From the NCBI GenBank assembly GCA_902478715.1, contig CABSMC010000003.1, forward strand, positions 9,233 through 73,232: 64,000 nucleotides of DNA, in the 5' to 3' direction. Below the pieces are notes generated by a model. The model ran no database searches, was not told the DNA's origin, and saw only the letters and a program-made list of their open reading frames with translations. Shown one piece after another: positions 15,192 to 23,836 of the stretch (position 1 is the stretch's first letter; the number at the start of each line of letters is the position of its first letter). A program made the position numbers and the translations under genes. The DNA is from an uncultured Adlercreutzia sp. Its GTDB lineage: Bacteria > Actinomycetota > Coriobacteriia > Coriobacteriales > Eggerthellaceae.

Positions 15192-17654
15192 CTACGCCTT
15201 CTCTACTTCCACCAGCACGTCATAGAACGCCGTGCAGGTCTGGGAAATGTGCTCTTCTGTGGGGTTCAACGTCAAGTGGGTCAGCGTCTGGTAGTTGCCC
15301 TCGATGGTGTAGTCGGGCGTCCAGCCGCTCTGGGTGGCCACCGTGCCGGGCACGATGCCCTCGGTGACGAACACCTTCATCTTGCAGGCGCCGCGATCAT
15401 TGGTGATGCTCACCACATCGCCGTCGACAATGCCGCGAGCCTCGGCATCGACCGGGTTCATCTCCAGCAACGGCTCGTCCTGGATGCCCGCCAGGGCCGG
15501 AATGCCGATGTGCTGGGTGTGCACATTCATGCGGTCGTGGTACTGCAGAAACACGAGCGGGTACTTCTCGCCGAGCGGCCCCTTCGGGTCTTCCAGCATC
15601 GGCTTGTAGCAGGGCACTTCCTCCTCGAACTCCACCAAGTCGTCGTTGTAGAAGGTGAACTTCGTGGAGGGCGTGGGGAACACGCCGTCGGCGAAGACGA
15701 TCTGGGAGTCGTAGATGCCGTCGGGGCGGCCCCAGATGCCCTCTTCCACAGCCTTGTCGAAATCGAAGCCCTCCCAAGCTGGGTGCTCCTCGTTCACGAA
15801 GCTGCGCACCCACTCCTCATCGGTCTTGTTCCACAAGTCGCCCAAACCCACCTTGGCAGCGAGCAGGGACATGATCTCGACGTCGGACTTGCTCTCGCCG
15901 GCCGGCGTCACGGCCGGGCTCTGGAAGAACACCCAGGGCGAGCGATCGAGGAAGTCCCACTTCTCCCAGTAGTTGCAGGCCGGCAGCACGTAGTCGGAGT
16001 ACTTCGCCGTCCAGGTCCAGTAGGGATCCACCGTCACGATGGTGGAGATGTTGGGCAGCACCTCATTGATGATCTTGTTGGCATCGGGGCTCATGTTGAT
16101 GAAGTTCGAGTTGGCGAACCACATGAAGTCGATGGGGTTGGGCTGCTTGGTGATGATTTGGTCGTAGAGCGTCGAGCTCTTCACCATGTTCACCTCGTTG
16201 GCGCCGGTGTTCGCCCACTCGTCGTAGTTGAACGCCGGGATGGTGATGCCGGGGGTCGAGCGGATGGACGCCGTGCCGCCCGCGTGGGACGCGCCGCCGC
16301 CTTCCACGCCGATGTAACCGGCCACAGCGGCCAGCGTGGCCACGGTGCGGAAGGGCGAATGGGAGTTGTAGACGCGCTGCATGCCCTGGCCCATGCGGAT
16401 GCCGGCCGGCTGGGCGTTGATGTACTCCATGGCGAAGTTCTCGATGACCTCGGGGTCGAGACCGGTGATCTCGGAAGTGTACTCGAGCGTGTACTTGGAC
16501 ACCTCGTCGCACAGGCGGTCGAAGGCGGTGCGGCAGGTCTCGCCGTTCACCTCGAAGGTGCCGGAAAGCGCGGCCGTCACGCCCTCGGTGGTGTTGGGCA
16601 CGGCCTTGTTCGCGGCCGTATCCCACACCATCCAGGCGGCGTCCTCGCCCTCGCCGTCGCGCAAGAGGGCGCCGTCGGACTCGCGCACGAGGAAGGGCGC
16701 CACAGAATTCGCGACGAGCCAATCCTTGGCATGCAGGTCCTTGCTGATGATGACGTTCATCATGCCGAGGGCCAGAGCCGGATCGGTCTGGGCCTTGATG
16801 GGGATCCACTGATCGGCGATGGCCGCCGTGGAGCACAGGCGCGGATCCACCACGACGATCTTGGCGCCGTTCTCGCGAGCCTTCACGAGGTAGCGGAACT
16901 CGGAAGTGTGGGTGTCGGCCACGTTGCGGCCCCAGAGCACCACCATGTTCGAGTTCATATAGTCGCGCGTGTCGTGGGCGCCGCGGCCCTGACCGAAGCA
17001 GAGCGTCATGCCCATGGTGGCGCCGTGGTCGCCCATGATGCCCTCGATGTCGAAAGCGGTGGCGCCGTAGGTGCCGGCAAAGCGGGTGGGCGCCTCCCAG
17101 GAGAGCTTCGACAGGTTGCCCGTGAACGAGTAGAAACCGCAGGCTTTAGGGCCGTACTGCGCCTTGGTGGCCTCCATGCGCTCGGCGATCTCGTCGATGG
17201 CCTGCTCCCAGGTGATCTGCTCGAACTCGCCGCTGCCGCGCTCGCCGGTGCGCTTCATGGGGTGCATGACGCGCACATTCTCGTCGTGGGTGCGCGTGCC
17301 CAGGCCGATGGAGCGCAGGCAGCAGTTGGCATAGTCATCGCGACCAGGCATCTGACCGGGAGTGACGGTGTAGATCTTGTCGTCCTTCACGCGGGCGCGC
17401 AGGTGGCAGCGCGAGGTGCAGTTCACCGAGCAGCAGGCGCTCTTGTAGGTGAAGCCCTCCTCGGGATCGGTCACCGGGCCGGTCTCGGCCAGAGGCTCTT
17501 CCTCGGCGGCCTGCTGAGACGGCGCGCAGCCAAGGGCGCTCGCGCCGATGGCGGACGTGATGGTCAGCCAGCCCGCGCCCTTCACGAAGGTGCGGCGGGT
17601 GACCTTGCCGTCCTTCACAATCTCGGTGGGAGCGAATTGCTCTTTCTCTTCCAT
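15192..17654 (-). CDS. Tat-exported molybdopterin oxidoreductase, DMSO-reductase family catalytic subunit
   Basis: 820 residues. The N-terminus carries a twin-arginine signal (TRRTFVKG) and a hydrophobic stretch ending ALGC, so it may also be a lipoprotein. A [4Fe-4S] site follows (CCSVNCTSRC...CC), then molybdopterin-binding motifs such as VVLWGRNVADTHT and VVVDPRLCSTA, and a C-terminal dinucleotide-binding domain with LQYHDRMNVHTQH. It reduces, or less likely oxidises, an unknown substrate outside the membrane, using electrons delivered by the downstream FeS subunit. ATG 17654 is chosen because GAGGAGGAG precedes it. DmsA-like by overall form; substrate cannot be inferred. Confidence 0.92.
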   Translation of the reverse strand: MEEKEQFAPTEIVKDGKVTRRTFVKGAGWLTITSAIGASALGCAPSQQAAEEEPLAETGPVTDPEEGFTYKSACCSVNCTSRCHLRARVKDDKIYTVTPGQMPGRDDYANCCLRSIGLGTRTHDENVRVMHPMKRTGERGSGEFEQITWEQAIDEIAERMEATKAQYGPKACGFYSFTGNLSKLSWEAPTRFAGTYGATAFDIEGIMGDHGATMGMTLCFGQGRGAHDTRDYMNSNMVVLWGRNVADTHTSEFRYLVKARENGAKIVVVDPRLCSTAAIADQWIPIKAQTDPALALGMMNVIISKDLHAKDWLVANSVAPFLVRESDGALLRDGEGEDAAWMVWDTAANKAVPNTTEGVTAALSGTFEVNGETCRTAFDRLCDEVSKYTLEYTSEITGLDPEVIENFAMEYINAQPAGIRMGQGMQRVYNSHSPFRTVATLAAVAGYIGVEGGGASHAGGTASIRSTPGITIPAFNYDEWANTGANEVNMVKSSTLYDQIITKQPNPIDFMWFANSNFINMSPDANKIINEVLPNISTIVTVDPYWTWTAKYSDYVLPACNYWEKWDFLDRSPWVFFQSPAVTPAGESKSDVEIMSLLAAKVGLGDLWNKTDEEWVRSFVNEEHPAWEGFDFDKAVEEGIWGRPDGIYDSQIVFADGVFPTPSTKFTFYNDDLVEFEEEVPCYKPMLEDPKGPLGEKYPLVFLQYHDRMNVHTQHIGIPALAGIQDEPLLEMNPVDAEARGIVDGDVVSITNDRGACKMKVFVTEGIVPGTVATQSGWTPDYTIEGNYQTLTHLTLNPTEEHISQTCTAFYDVLVEVEKA

Positions 17655-17762
17655 ACTCCTCCTCTTTCTCTCGTAAGAGCGGCGACGCGCATTGCGGCGC
17701 CGGGTCGCTGCAAGAGGAGGACGATCCCTCGTGATTGCGCCCCCTCTTGGCGAATGAGGCCA

Positions 17763-17804
17763 GTATAGGAAGAGGCCTTGCGGTCTTCTGCCCAACATTG
17801 GGCA
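17763..17804 (-). promoter_or_regulatory. dmsA promoter: TATACT -10 and perfect palindrome centred near -41
   Basis: On the minus strand TATACT (17768-17763) is a good -10. TGCCCAA-CA-TTGGGCA (17789-17804) is a perfect dyad whose centre lies about 40 bp upstream of the predicted start point, the class II activator position used by Crp/Fnr proteins. No good -35 is visible, as expected for an activated promoter. Confidence 0.55.
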
Positions 17805-17843
17805 CAACGCTCCCCCACTTTTGACTGGACGTCGAAGCGCGAC

Positions 17844-18317
17844 CTATTTGTGATAGGGCTCGCCGCGGGAGATTTTGAAGGCGCGGTAAATTTGCTCGAG
17901 CAGCACGACGCGGGCCAGGTTGTGGGGCAGGGTGACAGGACCGAAGGAGAACGTCTCGTCGGCACGGGCTCGCACCGCATCGCTCACGCCGTCGGAACCG
18001 CCGATGACGAAGGCGAGCTCGCTTGCGCCGCGCAGGGCCAAATCGTCCAGGTGGCGGGAGAAATCGACGCTTGAGCGCTGCTTTCCCTCGATGGCCATGA
18101 GGATGACGTGCGCGCCTTCCGGCACCGCCGCCAGAATGCCTGCGCCCTCGCGCTCGCGGGCCGCCTCCACGCCGCCGGCGCGGGCCGGATCGACATCGGG
18201 AATCTCGGCCACGGTCACTTTCGCGTAGGGGCGCAGTCGCTTCAGATACTCGTCGCAGGCCGCCGTCCAGAACTTCTCCTTCAGCTTGCCCACGGCAACG
18301 ACGGTTATCTTCAGCAT
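17844..18317 (-). CDS. rlmH: 23S rRNA pseudouridine-1915 N3-methyltransferase RlmH
   Basis: 157 residues, the normal RlmH length. MLKITVVAVGKLKEKFW at the start, the SAM-site region FVIGGSDGVSDAV and the C-terminal LPHNLARVVLLEQIYRAFKI are all diagnostic of this SPOUT methyltransferase. It methylates the ribosome after 70S assembly. Its ATG abuts the stop of the exonuclease III gene, so the two are cotranscribed. Confidence 0.97.
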   Translation of the reverse strand: MLKITVVAVGKLKEKFWTAACDEYLKRLRPYAKVTVAEIPDVDPARAGGVEAAREREGAGILAAVPEGAHVILMAIEGKQRSSVDFSRHLDDLALRGASELAFVIGGSDGVSDAVRARADETFSFGPVTLPHNLARVVLLEQIYRAFKISRGEPYHK

Positions 18318-19103
18318 TTATATATCCAGCTCGAGGCCGACCGGGCAGTGGTCGGAGCCCTCCACGTCGTCGTAGATGCTCGCGGCCACCACCTTATCGC
18401 GCAGCTCATCGCTCACGAGGAAATAGTCGATGCGCCATCCCGCGTTCGTCGAGCGGGCACGAAATCGGTAGCTCCACCAGCTGTAGCGGCCCGTCTCGTC
18501 CGGGTGCAGCAAACGGAACGTGTCGGTGAAACCGGCGTCCACCAGCTCGGTGAACTTCCCGCGCTCCTCATCGGAGAAGCCCGATGCCCCGCGGTTGGGG
18601 CCCGGGTTCTTCAGGTCGATCTCCTCGTGGGCCACGTTGAAGTCGCCGCACATCACCACCGGCTTCGGATCGCTGGAGGTGCCGTCGGGCAGCACGCCGG
18701 CCTCGAGCCCCTTGCAGAAGTCGCGGAAGGCGTCGTCCCATTCCATGCGATGATCGATGCGCGCCAGTTCCATCTGGGAGTTCGGCGTGTACACATTCAC
18801 GAACCAGAACTGGGGGAACTCGCAGGCCACGATGCGCCCCTCGGCGTCCAGGTACTCGTTGCCCAAACCGTGCAGCACGCGCAGCGGCTCCTCGCGGCTG
18901 AGCACCGCCGTGCCCGAGTAGCCCTTCTTCTCGGCGGCGCTCCAGTACTGGTGGTAGCCCGGCAAGTCCAGCTCCACCTGGCCGACCTGGCACTTCGTCT
19001 CCTGAATGGCGAAGATGTCCGCGTCGAAGGCGTCGAACACTTCCAGGAAGTTCTTCTTCAGCACAGCACGAATGCCGTTCACATTCCACGAAACAAATCG
19101 CAT
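18318..19103 (-). CDS. xth: Exodeoxyribonuclease III / AP endonuclease
   Basis: 261 residues of the exonuclease III family, which cut at abasic sites and trim 3' ends during base-excision repair. Motifs: FVSWNVNGIRA, IFAIQETKCQ (metal-binding Glu), VYTPNS, CGDFNVAHEEIDL, RIDYFLVSDEL and GSDHCPV. ATG 19103 follows AAGGAG. It sits directly upstream of rlmH. Confidence 0.96.
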   Translation of the reverse strand: MRFVSWNVNGIRAVLKKNFLEVFDAFDADIFAIQETKCQVGQVELDLPGYHQYWSAAEKKGYSGTAVLSREEPLRVLHGLGNEYLDAEGRIVACEFPQFWFVNVYTPNSQMELARIDHRMEWDDAFRDFCKGLEAGVLPDGTSSDPKPVVMCGDFNVAHEEIDLKNPGPNRGASGFSDEERGKFTELVDAGFTDTFRLLHPDETGRYSWWSYRFRARSTNAGWRIDYFLVSDELRDKVVAASIYDDVEGSDHCPVGLELDI

Positions 19104-19121
19104 GGGACTCCTTTGTTCGCA

Positions 19122-19146
19122 AAAGGGCCCCAATGCGGGGCCCTTT
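19122..19146 (-). terminator. Rho-independent terminator after the LCP gene
   Basis: AAAGGGCCCC-AATGC-GGGGCCCTTT is a perfect 10-bp stem; on the minus strand it is followed by TTTTG. It lies 24 bp past the LCP stop, ahead of exonuclease III. Confidence 0.85.
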
Positions 19147-19169
19147 CGGTTGATGAGATGCACGGCTTC

Positions 19170-20870
19170 CTAGTGCCAATCACTACCGATCAGGATGAGG
19201 AAGTCGCCGTCGTAGACGTACTCGCCGTCGGTGTTCTGCACGGCGCGGCCGCAGCCGAGGGCGTCGATGAGCTCCTCGGCGTAAACACGCTGATCGGGCG
19301 TATCGAAGACGACCACGGTCTCCTCGTAGCTGAAGCTGTTTGCGTTGGAGGCGTCGGCGGTATACCCGAGCGGTTTGATGCGCTCGAGCGCCTCGGCGCC
19401 CACGCCGTTGATGCCGTTGCCGTTCTTGATAGTAACGATGCCCGTGCGCGTCTCGCCGAAGGTCTGGCGCTGCGTGCCGTTTGCGCCCTGAACGCCCTCG
19501 CTGTCGCTGGCGGCCGCCTTGCCGTCGCCAACGCTAGCGAGCACGGTGCCGTTCAACTCGTCCACCTCGTCAGCCTCGGTGGGCGGCAAGCCCTCGCGCA
19601 CGCGGCCCATCATGGTGTTCCACGCCGCCACGTCAAGCTGCTCGTACCACGTGTCGTTCTTATACTCGCTGATCGTCGGCTCCATGGCCGAATAAATGTC
19701 CTTAGACGGGTCGATGCCCTGCATGGAGGTGGCCAGCGCCACGATGTCGCCCACCTTGAAGTCGGTGGTGATGTACTGGGAAAGCGCGCTAATGGTGTTG
19801 GCCATGGTGGCGGGATCGGCCGAGAGGATCTTCTTGGCGATGGCGCCGAGCACCAAGCGCTGGTTGGCCGCGCGGTAGCGGTCGCCGTCGCCGTACTCGT
19901 CATAGGAGTGGCGCGAACGGCACAGGATGAGCGCCTCTTCGCCGGAAAGCGTCTGCTCGCCCGCGTCCACATGTCCGCCGGCCTCGTCGTCGTTGATCTC
20001 CATGGGCACGTCCACTTCCACGCCGCCCAGGGCATCGACGACATCCTCGAAGCCGTCGAAGTTGATCTCGGCGTAGTGGGAGATGGGCACGCCGGCCATC
20101 TGGGAGACCGTCTTGATGGCGAGCGCCGGACCGCCGATGGCGTAGGAGGCGTTCAGCTTCTGCAGGCCATAGCCCTCGATCTCGATCTCGGTATCGCGGT
20201 GCATCGACACCATGGTGACCTTCTTGTTCTGTGGATCGACCCGGGTGAGGATCATGGAGTCGGAGCGGAACGTGTCGCCGGCGTACTGGGCCGACTGCTC
20301 GCGGTAGGCCGATTTGTCCGTACCCATGAGCAGCATGTAGAAGGTGCCGCCGTCGTACTCGGCCGGCGCCTCCAAGGCTTCCACGACCTCGGGGGTGATG
20401 TCCTCGTTCATCTCCTGCTCGATGCCGGAGATATAGGCCCAGGCAGCCCCCGTGGCCCCGAGGACGCCCACGAGCACAAAGGCCAGCACGCCGAGCAAAA
20501 TGCGGCGGCGCTTCTTGCGGCGTCGATCCTTCGCGTAGTCGTCGCCCGTAGCCCCGCGGGAATAGGGGTTGGGCTCGGCCATGGGAGGCAGCACCGGCAT
20601 AGCATCGGCCACCGTTCCCTCGAGGGCAGGCTGCTTGGGAAGCGGCTGGGAGTGCCGCGGGTTGTTCGAGCCGACGGGCTGAGAATGGCGCGGGTTATTC
20701 GACCCCACCGGCTGAGAATGACGGGGGTTGTTCGTCACCTTCCCTATGGGCTGGGAGTTGCGGGGGTTGTTGGCGCCGACAGGCTGCGAATGCCTCGGAT
20801 TGTTCGACTTCCCCACCGGCTGGGACGCGTGCTGGGCGCGGGGATTGTTCTTGCCTGGAGTTTCGGCCAT
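19170..20870 (-). CDS. LytR-CpsA-Psr (LCP) family cell-wall glycopolymer ligase
   Basis: 566 residues. The cytoplasmic N-terminus holds six imperfect NNPRHSQPVG repeats, followed by a basic patch (KDRRRKKRRR), one membrane helix (about residues 128-148) and a large extracytoplasmic part. The LCP core shows LLMGTDKS, FRSDSMILTRVDP, MVSMHRDTEIEI and RSRHSYDEYGDGDRYRAANQRLVLGA. A C-terminal LytR_C domain (VTIKNGNGINGVGA) follows. LCP enzymes attach glycopolymers to peptidoglycan. ATG 20870 is preferred over an upstream ATG because the repeats begin just after it, although its ribosome site is weak. Confidence 0.9.
   Translation of the reverse strand: MAETPGKNNPRAQHASQPVGKSNNPRHSQPVGANNPRNSQPIGKVTNNPRHSQPVGSNNPRHSQPVGSNNPRHSQPLPKQPALEGTVADAMPVLPPMAEPNPYSRGATGDDYAKDRRRKKRRRILLGVLAFVLVGVLGATGAAWAYISGIEQEMNEDITPEVVEALEAPAEYDGGTFYMLLMGTDKSAYREQSAQYAGDTFRSDSMILTRVDPQNKKVTMVSMHRDTEIEIEGYGLQKLNASYAIGGPALAIKTVSQMAGVPISHYAEINFDGFEDVVDALGGVEVDVPMEINDDEAGGHVDAGEQTLSGEEALILCRSRHSYDEYGDGDRYRAANQRLVLGAIAKKILSADPATMANTISALSQYITTDFKVGDIVALATSMQGIDPSKDIYSAMEPTISEYKNDTWYEQLDVAAWNTMMGRVREGLPPTEADEVDELNGTVLASVGDGKAAASDSEGVQGANGTQRQTFGETRTGIVTIKNGNGINGVGAEALERIKPLGYTADASNANSFSYEETVVVFDTPDQRVYAEELIDALGCGRAVQNTDGEYVYDGDFLILIGSDWH
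20641..20849 (-). repeat. Tandem coding repeat, about 30-39 bp unit, in the LCP gene
   Basis: Six copies encoding variants of NNPRHSQPVG with linkers of 1-5 residues. Two adjacent copies are nearly identical at DNA level. The array lies in the cytoplasmic tail before the membrane helix and is prone to copy-number change. Confidence 0.8.
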
Positions 20871-21100
20871 CCTGGAAGGTCTCGCTTTCGTGGTTCGTGT
20901 TCCTTGGCGAGCAGAACCGCAAGCCGTGCAGCACCGCAAAACCAAGAATTGCTCAATTCGAAGTAACATTTTGGCAAAGAATTGCCGAACGGCGCAACAA
21001 AATGGGCCCCATTACCAGTGAAAAGCCATAGGAGAACGGCAGATTGCCCACAACTTCGCCACGGATGCGCCGAGCAGGAGCGTCAGCATTGAAGCGTCTC

Positions 21101-23341
21101 CTACGACAGGCGCTTGACCATGGAGGCGTTGGCGGCGAGCTCGGCGCTATCATCAAGAGGAGCGAGATCGGCGGCCGGGGTTCCGGTGCGCTCCGCACGG
21201 CGTTCGAGAGCGCGGGCGAGCAGCCAGTCGGCCACTTCCGGATTCTTAGAAAGCAGCGGCCCGTGGGAATAGGTGCCCACAACGTTCTTGTAGCGGGCGC
21301 CCTCCACGCGATCGTCATCGTTGTTGCCGTGGCCGCAGGAGGACACGACGCGGCCGAAGCCCTCGACGCCCTCGCCCAAGTAGGTGCGGCCGGCGTGGTT
21401 CTCATAGCCCACGACGGGGTGCGTGGCCAGGGGAGATTCCAGCACCATGTTGTCGATGAGACGGTCGGCAGATGTGCCGGGGCGGCGGGTCTCCATGTCG
21501 ATGAGGCCGAGGCCGGGCACGAGCTCGTCGCCCCACAGCCACTGGCGGCCGAGAATCTGGTAGCCGCCGCAGATGGCGAGCAGCGGGCCGTCTCCTTCCA
21601 CATAGGCGGCCAGCTCGTCGCGCATCGCCAGCAGCTGCTCGCTGGCAAGCTTCTGCTCGCGGTCGGGGCCGCCGCCCATGAAAACGAGGTCGACCTGGGA
21701 GAAGTCCACCGCCTCTCCGTGCTGGATGCGGCGCACTTCCACGGGGATGCCACGCCAGCGCAGGCGCTGTTCCAAGATGCGCACGTTGCCACCGTCGCCA
21801 TAGAGGTTCAGCAGGTCGGGCAGCATATGGGCGATGACCACCGGCGGCTCGGAAAGGGCCGCAGCGGCATTCCCCGGTTCCGCGTTCTTCCCTTCCGACG
21901 CCGGTGCCTGAGCAGGATCGTCGGGACGTGGCGTTGGCGGCGCAACGGCAATGCAGGCGGCGGCTTCGACGGCTTCAGGGGCCTCGGGGGCTTCGGCGGC
22001 TTCCATGGCGTTCAGCGCAGCATGTACCGGCGGCAACGCCGTATAGTTCGCAATGGCATACACGGCGGCATCCGACGGCAGCGCGCCGGCCGCCGTCAGC
22101 GCGCCCAGACGATCGAAGGCGTCTTCGATGTTCTCGATCACCGCCGCCTCGATGCCGGCGTACTTCAAGCGCACCGCCAGGTCGTGGGCGCGGGAGCCGC
22201 CAGCGAACACCACCGTGTCCGACTGGCCGGCAAGCTCTTCGAAATCGATATCCCAAATCCACGAGATATCATGGCCGTCGGCCACCTGGTCGTTGATGAA
22301 GAAGGCCACCATCTTGGGGCCCTGGTCAGCTTCTACGATCTTCAGATTCTGATTGAAGCCCGTGGGGTTCTTCGCCAGATTCAGCAGCACGTCGCGACCG
22401 CCGAGGCGGTAACGCTGCAGGCGCCCGTTGCGCGGGTTGAAAGCATCCTGGGCCCGCTGGAAATCGGCCGTGGGAATGCCCACCTCGCGGCAAAGGGCAT
22501 AAGAGGCCACGAGATTGTAGGCGGCGTAGGGCGTCGGCTGCGGCGTGTGCACCGATTCGCAGCCGGCAGGCCCGCAGACCTCCATGGTCACGCCAGCGGG
22601 GCCGATGGCGATGTCGCGGCCGGCGAAGTCCAACGTCGGGCGCGCGAAGTCGCATTGGTCGCAGAAGTAGTCGCCGAGCTGACCGTACTGGCGGTAATGG
22701 TAGCGCACCATGCCGTCGCATTTCTGGCACATCTGGGCGTCGGTCACGGTGTTCTGGGCCAGGCCCATGGACTCGTCCAGGCCATAGGCGACCGTGCGGT
22801 TGGGCACCTCGTCGGCAATGCGGGCGCATAGCGGGTCGTCGGCGTTGTACACGAGCACGGTGTCCGGCGAGGCGGCCAACGCCCCCGCAATGGACGTTTG
22901 GATGCGGTCGATTTCGCCGCAGCGGTCGAGCTGGTCGCGGAACAGATTCAGCAGCAGCACATAGTTCGAGCGCAGGCGGGGCAGCACGTGGGCGAGCCAC
23001 AGCTCGTCGCATTCGAAAACGCCCCACTGGGCAGCCGGCTGCTGCAGAAGCGCCGAGGTGATGCCCGCAGCCAGATTCGCCCCTGTGCGATTGCAGATGA
23101 TAGTGCGCCCGGCAGCTTCGAAGGCGTCGGCAAGCAGGTTGTTCGTCGAGGTCTTCCCGTTGGTGCCCACCGTGATGACCGAACCCTGCGTGCACTTGCC
23201 GCGCAGCTCGTCGAGCAGGGCGGGATCGATAGCGAGCGCGATCTTCCCCGGCAGGTTGGCCGCAGGCCGATGCGCCACATGGCGCAGACCCCAGGTTGAA
23301 ACGGCACCGGCCGCCTTCGCAAGCGAAAACCTCAAGCTCAT
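21101..23341 (-). CDS. Fused MurT-GatD lipid II isoglutaminyl synthase
   Basis: 746 residues that join two normally separate enzymes. Residues 1 to about 450 are MurT, a Mur-ligase relative: VGTNGKTSTNNLLADAF (ATP loop), a DUF1727-type region and the four-Cys zinc insert CQKC...CDQC. After an Ala/Glu/Pro-rich linker (about 455-510), residues 515-746 are GatD, a class I glutamine amidotransferase: MGGGPDREQKLASEQL, catalytic Cys in LLAICGGYQILG and His in VGTYSHGPLL. Together they amidate D-Glu of lipid II to D-isoglutamine, needed for peptidoglycan cross-linking in Gram-positives. MurT and GatD are usually two adjacent genes; here one chain is continuous with no internal stop. Confidence 0.92.
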   Translation of the reverse strand: MSLRFSLAKAAGAVSTWGLRHVAHRPAANLPGKIALAIDPALLDELRGKCTQGSVITVGTNGKTSTNNLLADAFEAAGRTIICNRTGANLAAGITSALLQQPAAQWGVFECDELWLAHVLPRLRSNYVLLLNLFRDQLDRCGEIDRIQTSIAGALAASPDTVLVYNADDPLCARIADEVPNRTVAYGLDESMGLAQNTVTDAQMCQKCDGMVRYHYRQYGQLGDYFCDQCDFARPTLDFAGRDIAIGPAGVTMEVCGPAGCESVHTPQPTPYAAYNLVASYALCREVGIPTADFQRAQDAFNPRNGRLQRYRLGGRDVLLNLAKNPTGFNQNLKIVEADQGPKMVAFFINDQVADGHDISWIWDIDFEELAGQSDTVVFAGGSRAHDLAVRLKYAGIEAAVIENIEDAFDRLGALTAAGALPSDAAVYAIANYTALPPVHAALNAMEAAEAPEAPEAVEAAACIAVAPPTPRPDDPAQAPASEGKNAEPGNAAAALSEPPVVIAHMLPDLLNLYGDGGNVRILEQRLRWRGIPVEVRRIQHGEAVDFSQVDLVFMGGGPDREQKLASEQLLAMRDELAAYVEGDGPLLAICGGYQILGRQWLWGDELVPGLGLIDMETRRPGTSADRLIDNMVLESPLATHPVVGYENHAGRTYLGEGVEGFGRVVSSCGHGNNDDDRVEGARYKNVVGTYSHGPLLSKNPEVADWLLARALERRAERTGTPAADLAPLDDSAELAANASMVKRLS

Positions 23342-23564
23342 ACACGCACCTCGTTGCTCTTAAGGGGAGACGGCCGCGCTCAAGGTCACCCTAAGCGGCT
23401 TGACCGTGCTACCACACCGCGAGTTTCAAGCCACACTCCCCGTTTTTTCGATGGCGACCAGTATAGCGTTGGAGCGCCCTCCCCCGCCTCAACCCACGGC
23501 CTTTCCAGATTCAGCCGAAATGTTGAAGTGCCGAAGGGCCATTGAAGGCCGCCACTCCCGAAGG

Positions 23565-23594
23565 CGGCACAATTCGGCACAATTCGGCACAATT
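23565..23594. repeat. Three tandem copies of CGGCACAATT
   Basis: Three exact 10-bp units, one helical turn each, in the 356-bp gap between murT-gatD and tRNA-Thr. The same gap has a GCCGCC/GGCGGC hairpin but no supportable gene. The array could be a protein-binding iteron or a slippage product. Confidence 0.6.
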
Positions 23595-23640
23595 CACCTT
23601 CACCGTTGTGCGCGAAAGAGGAATTCGCAGCTCCAAATGC

Positions 23641-23669
23641 TTGCGCAGCATCGCCCAGTTCGCTATACT
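23641..23669 (+). promoter_or_regulatory. Promoter of tRNA-Thr
   Basis: TTGCGC (23641-23646), a 17-bp spacer and TATACT (23664-23669) precede the tRNA by a distance that leaves a leader of about 20 nt. Confidence 0.7.
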
Positions 23670-23697
23670 AAACAGCCGCTTCGCAAGAAGCACTCTC

Positions 23698-23773
23698 GCC
23701 AACGTGGCTCAGCTGGTAGAGCAACGCACTCGTAATGCGTAGGTCAGCGGTTCGAATCCGCTCGTTGGCTCCA
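23698..23773 (+). tRNA. tRNA-Thr (anticodon CGT)
   Basis: 76 nt including encoded CCA. Acceptor arms GCCAACG/CGTTGGC, D-loop GCTCAGCTGGTAGAGC, anticodon stem ACGCA/TGCGT with loop CTCGTAA, and TΨC arm GGTTCGAATCC all pair. The anticodon CGT reads ACG threonine codons. Confidence 0.97.
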
Positions 23774-23780
23774 GAATTCG

Positions 23781-23813
23781 AAAGCGCCCCGCCCCGCCGC
23801 GGGGCGCTTTGCA
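23781..23813 (+). terminator. Rho-independent terminator after tRNA-Thr
   Basis: AAAGCGCCCC (23781-23790) and GGGGCGCTTT (23801-23810) form a long GC-rich stem ending in a short T run, 8 bp after the tRNA. Confidence 0.8.
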
Positions 23814-23836
23814 TATCGCGCGAGAATCGAGCCTCC

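Noticed and set aside
15249..17768. 839-codon open frame on the plus strand
   Set aside because: Antisense to the first molybdoenzyme; no family motif, and rich in His/Gly/Ala as expected of a shadow.
18108..20966. 952-codon open frame on the plus strand
   Set aside because: It is antisense to rlmH, exonuclease III and the LCP gene, all with clear family motifs; the long opening is a GC-rich third-position artefact.
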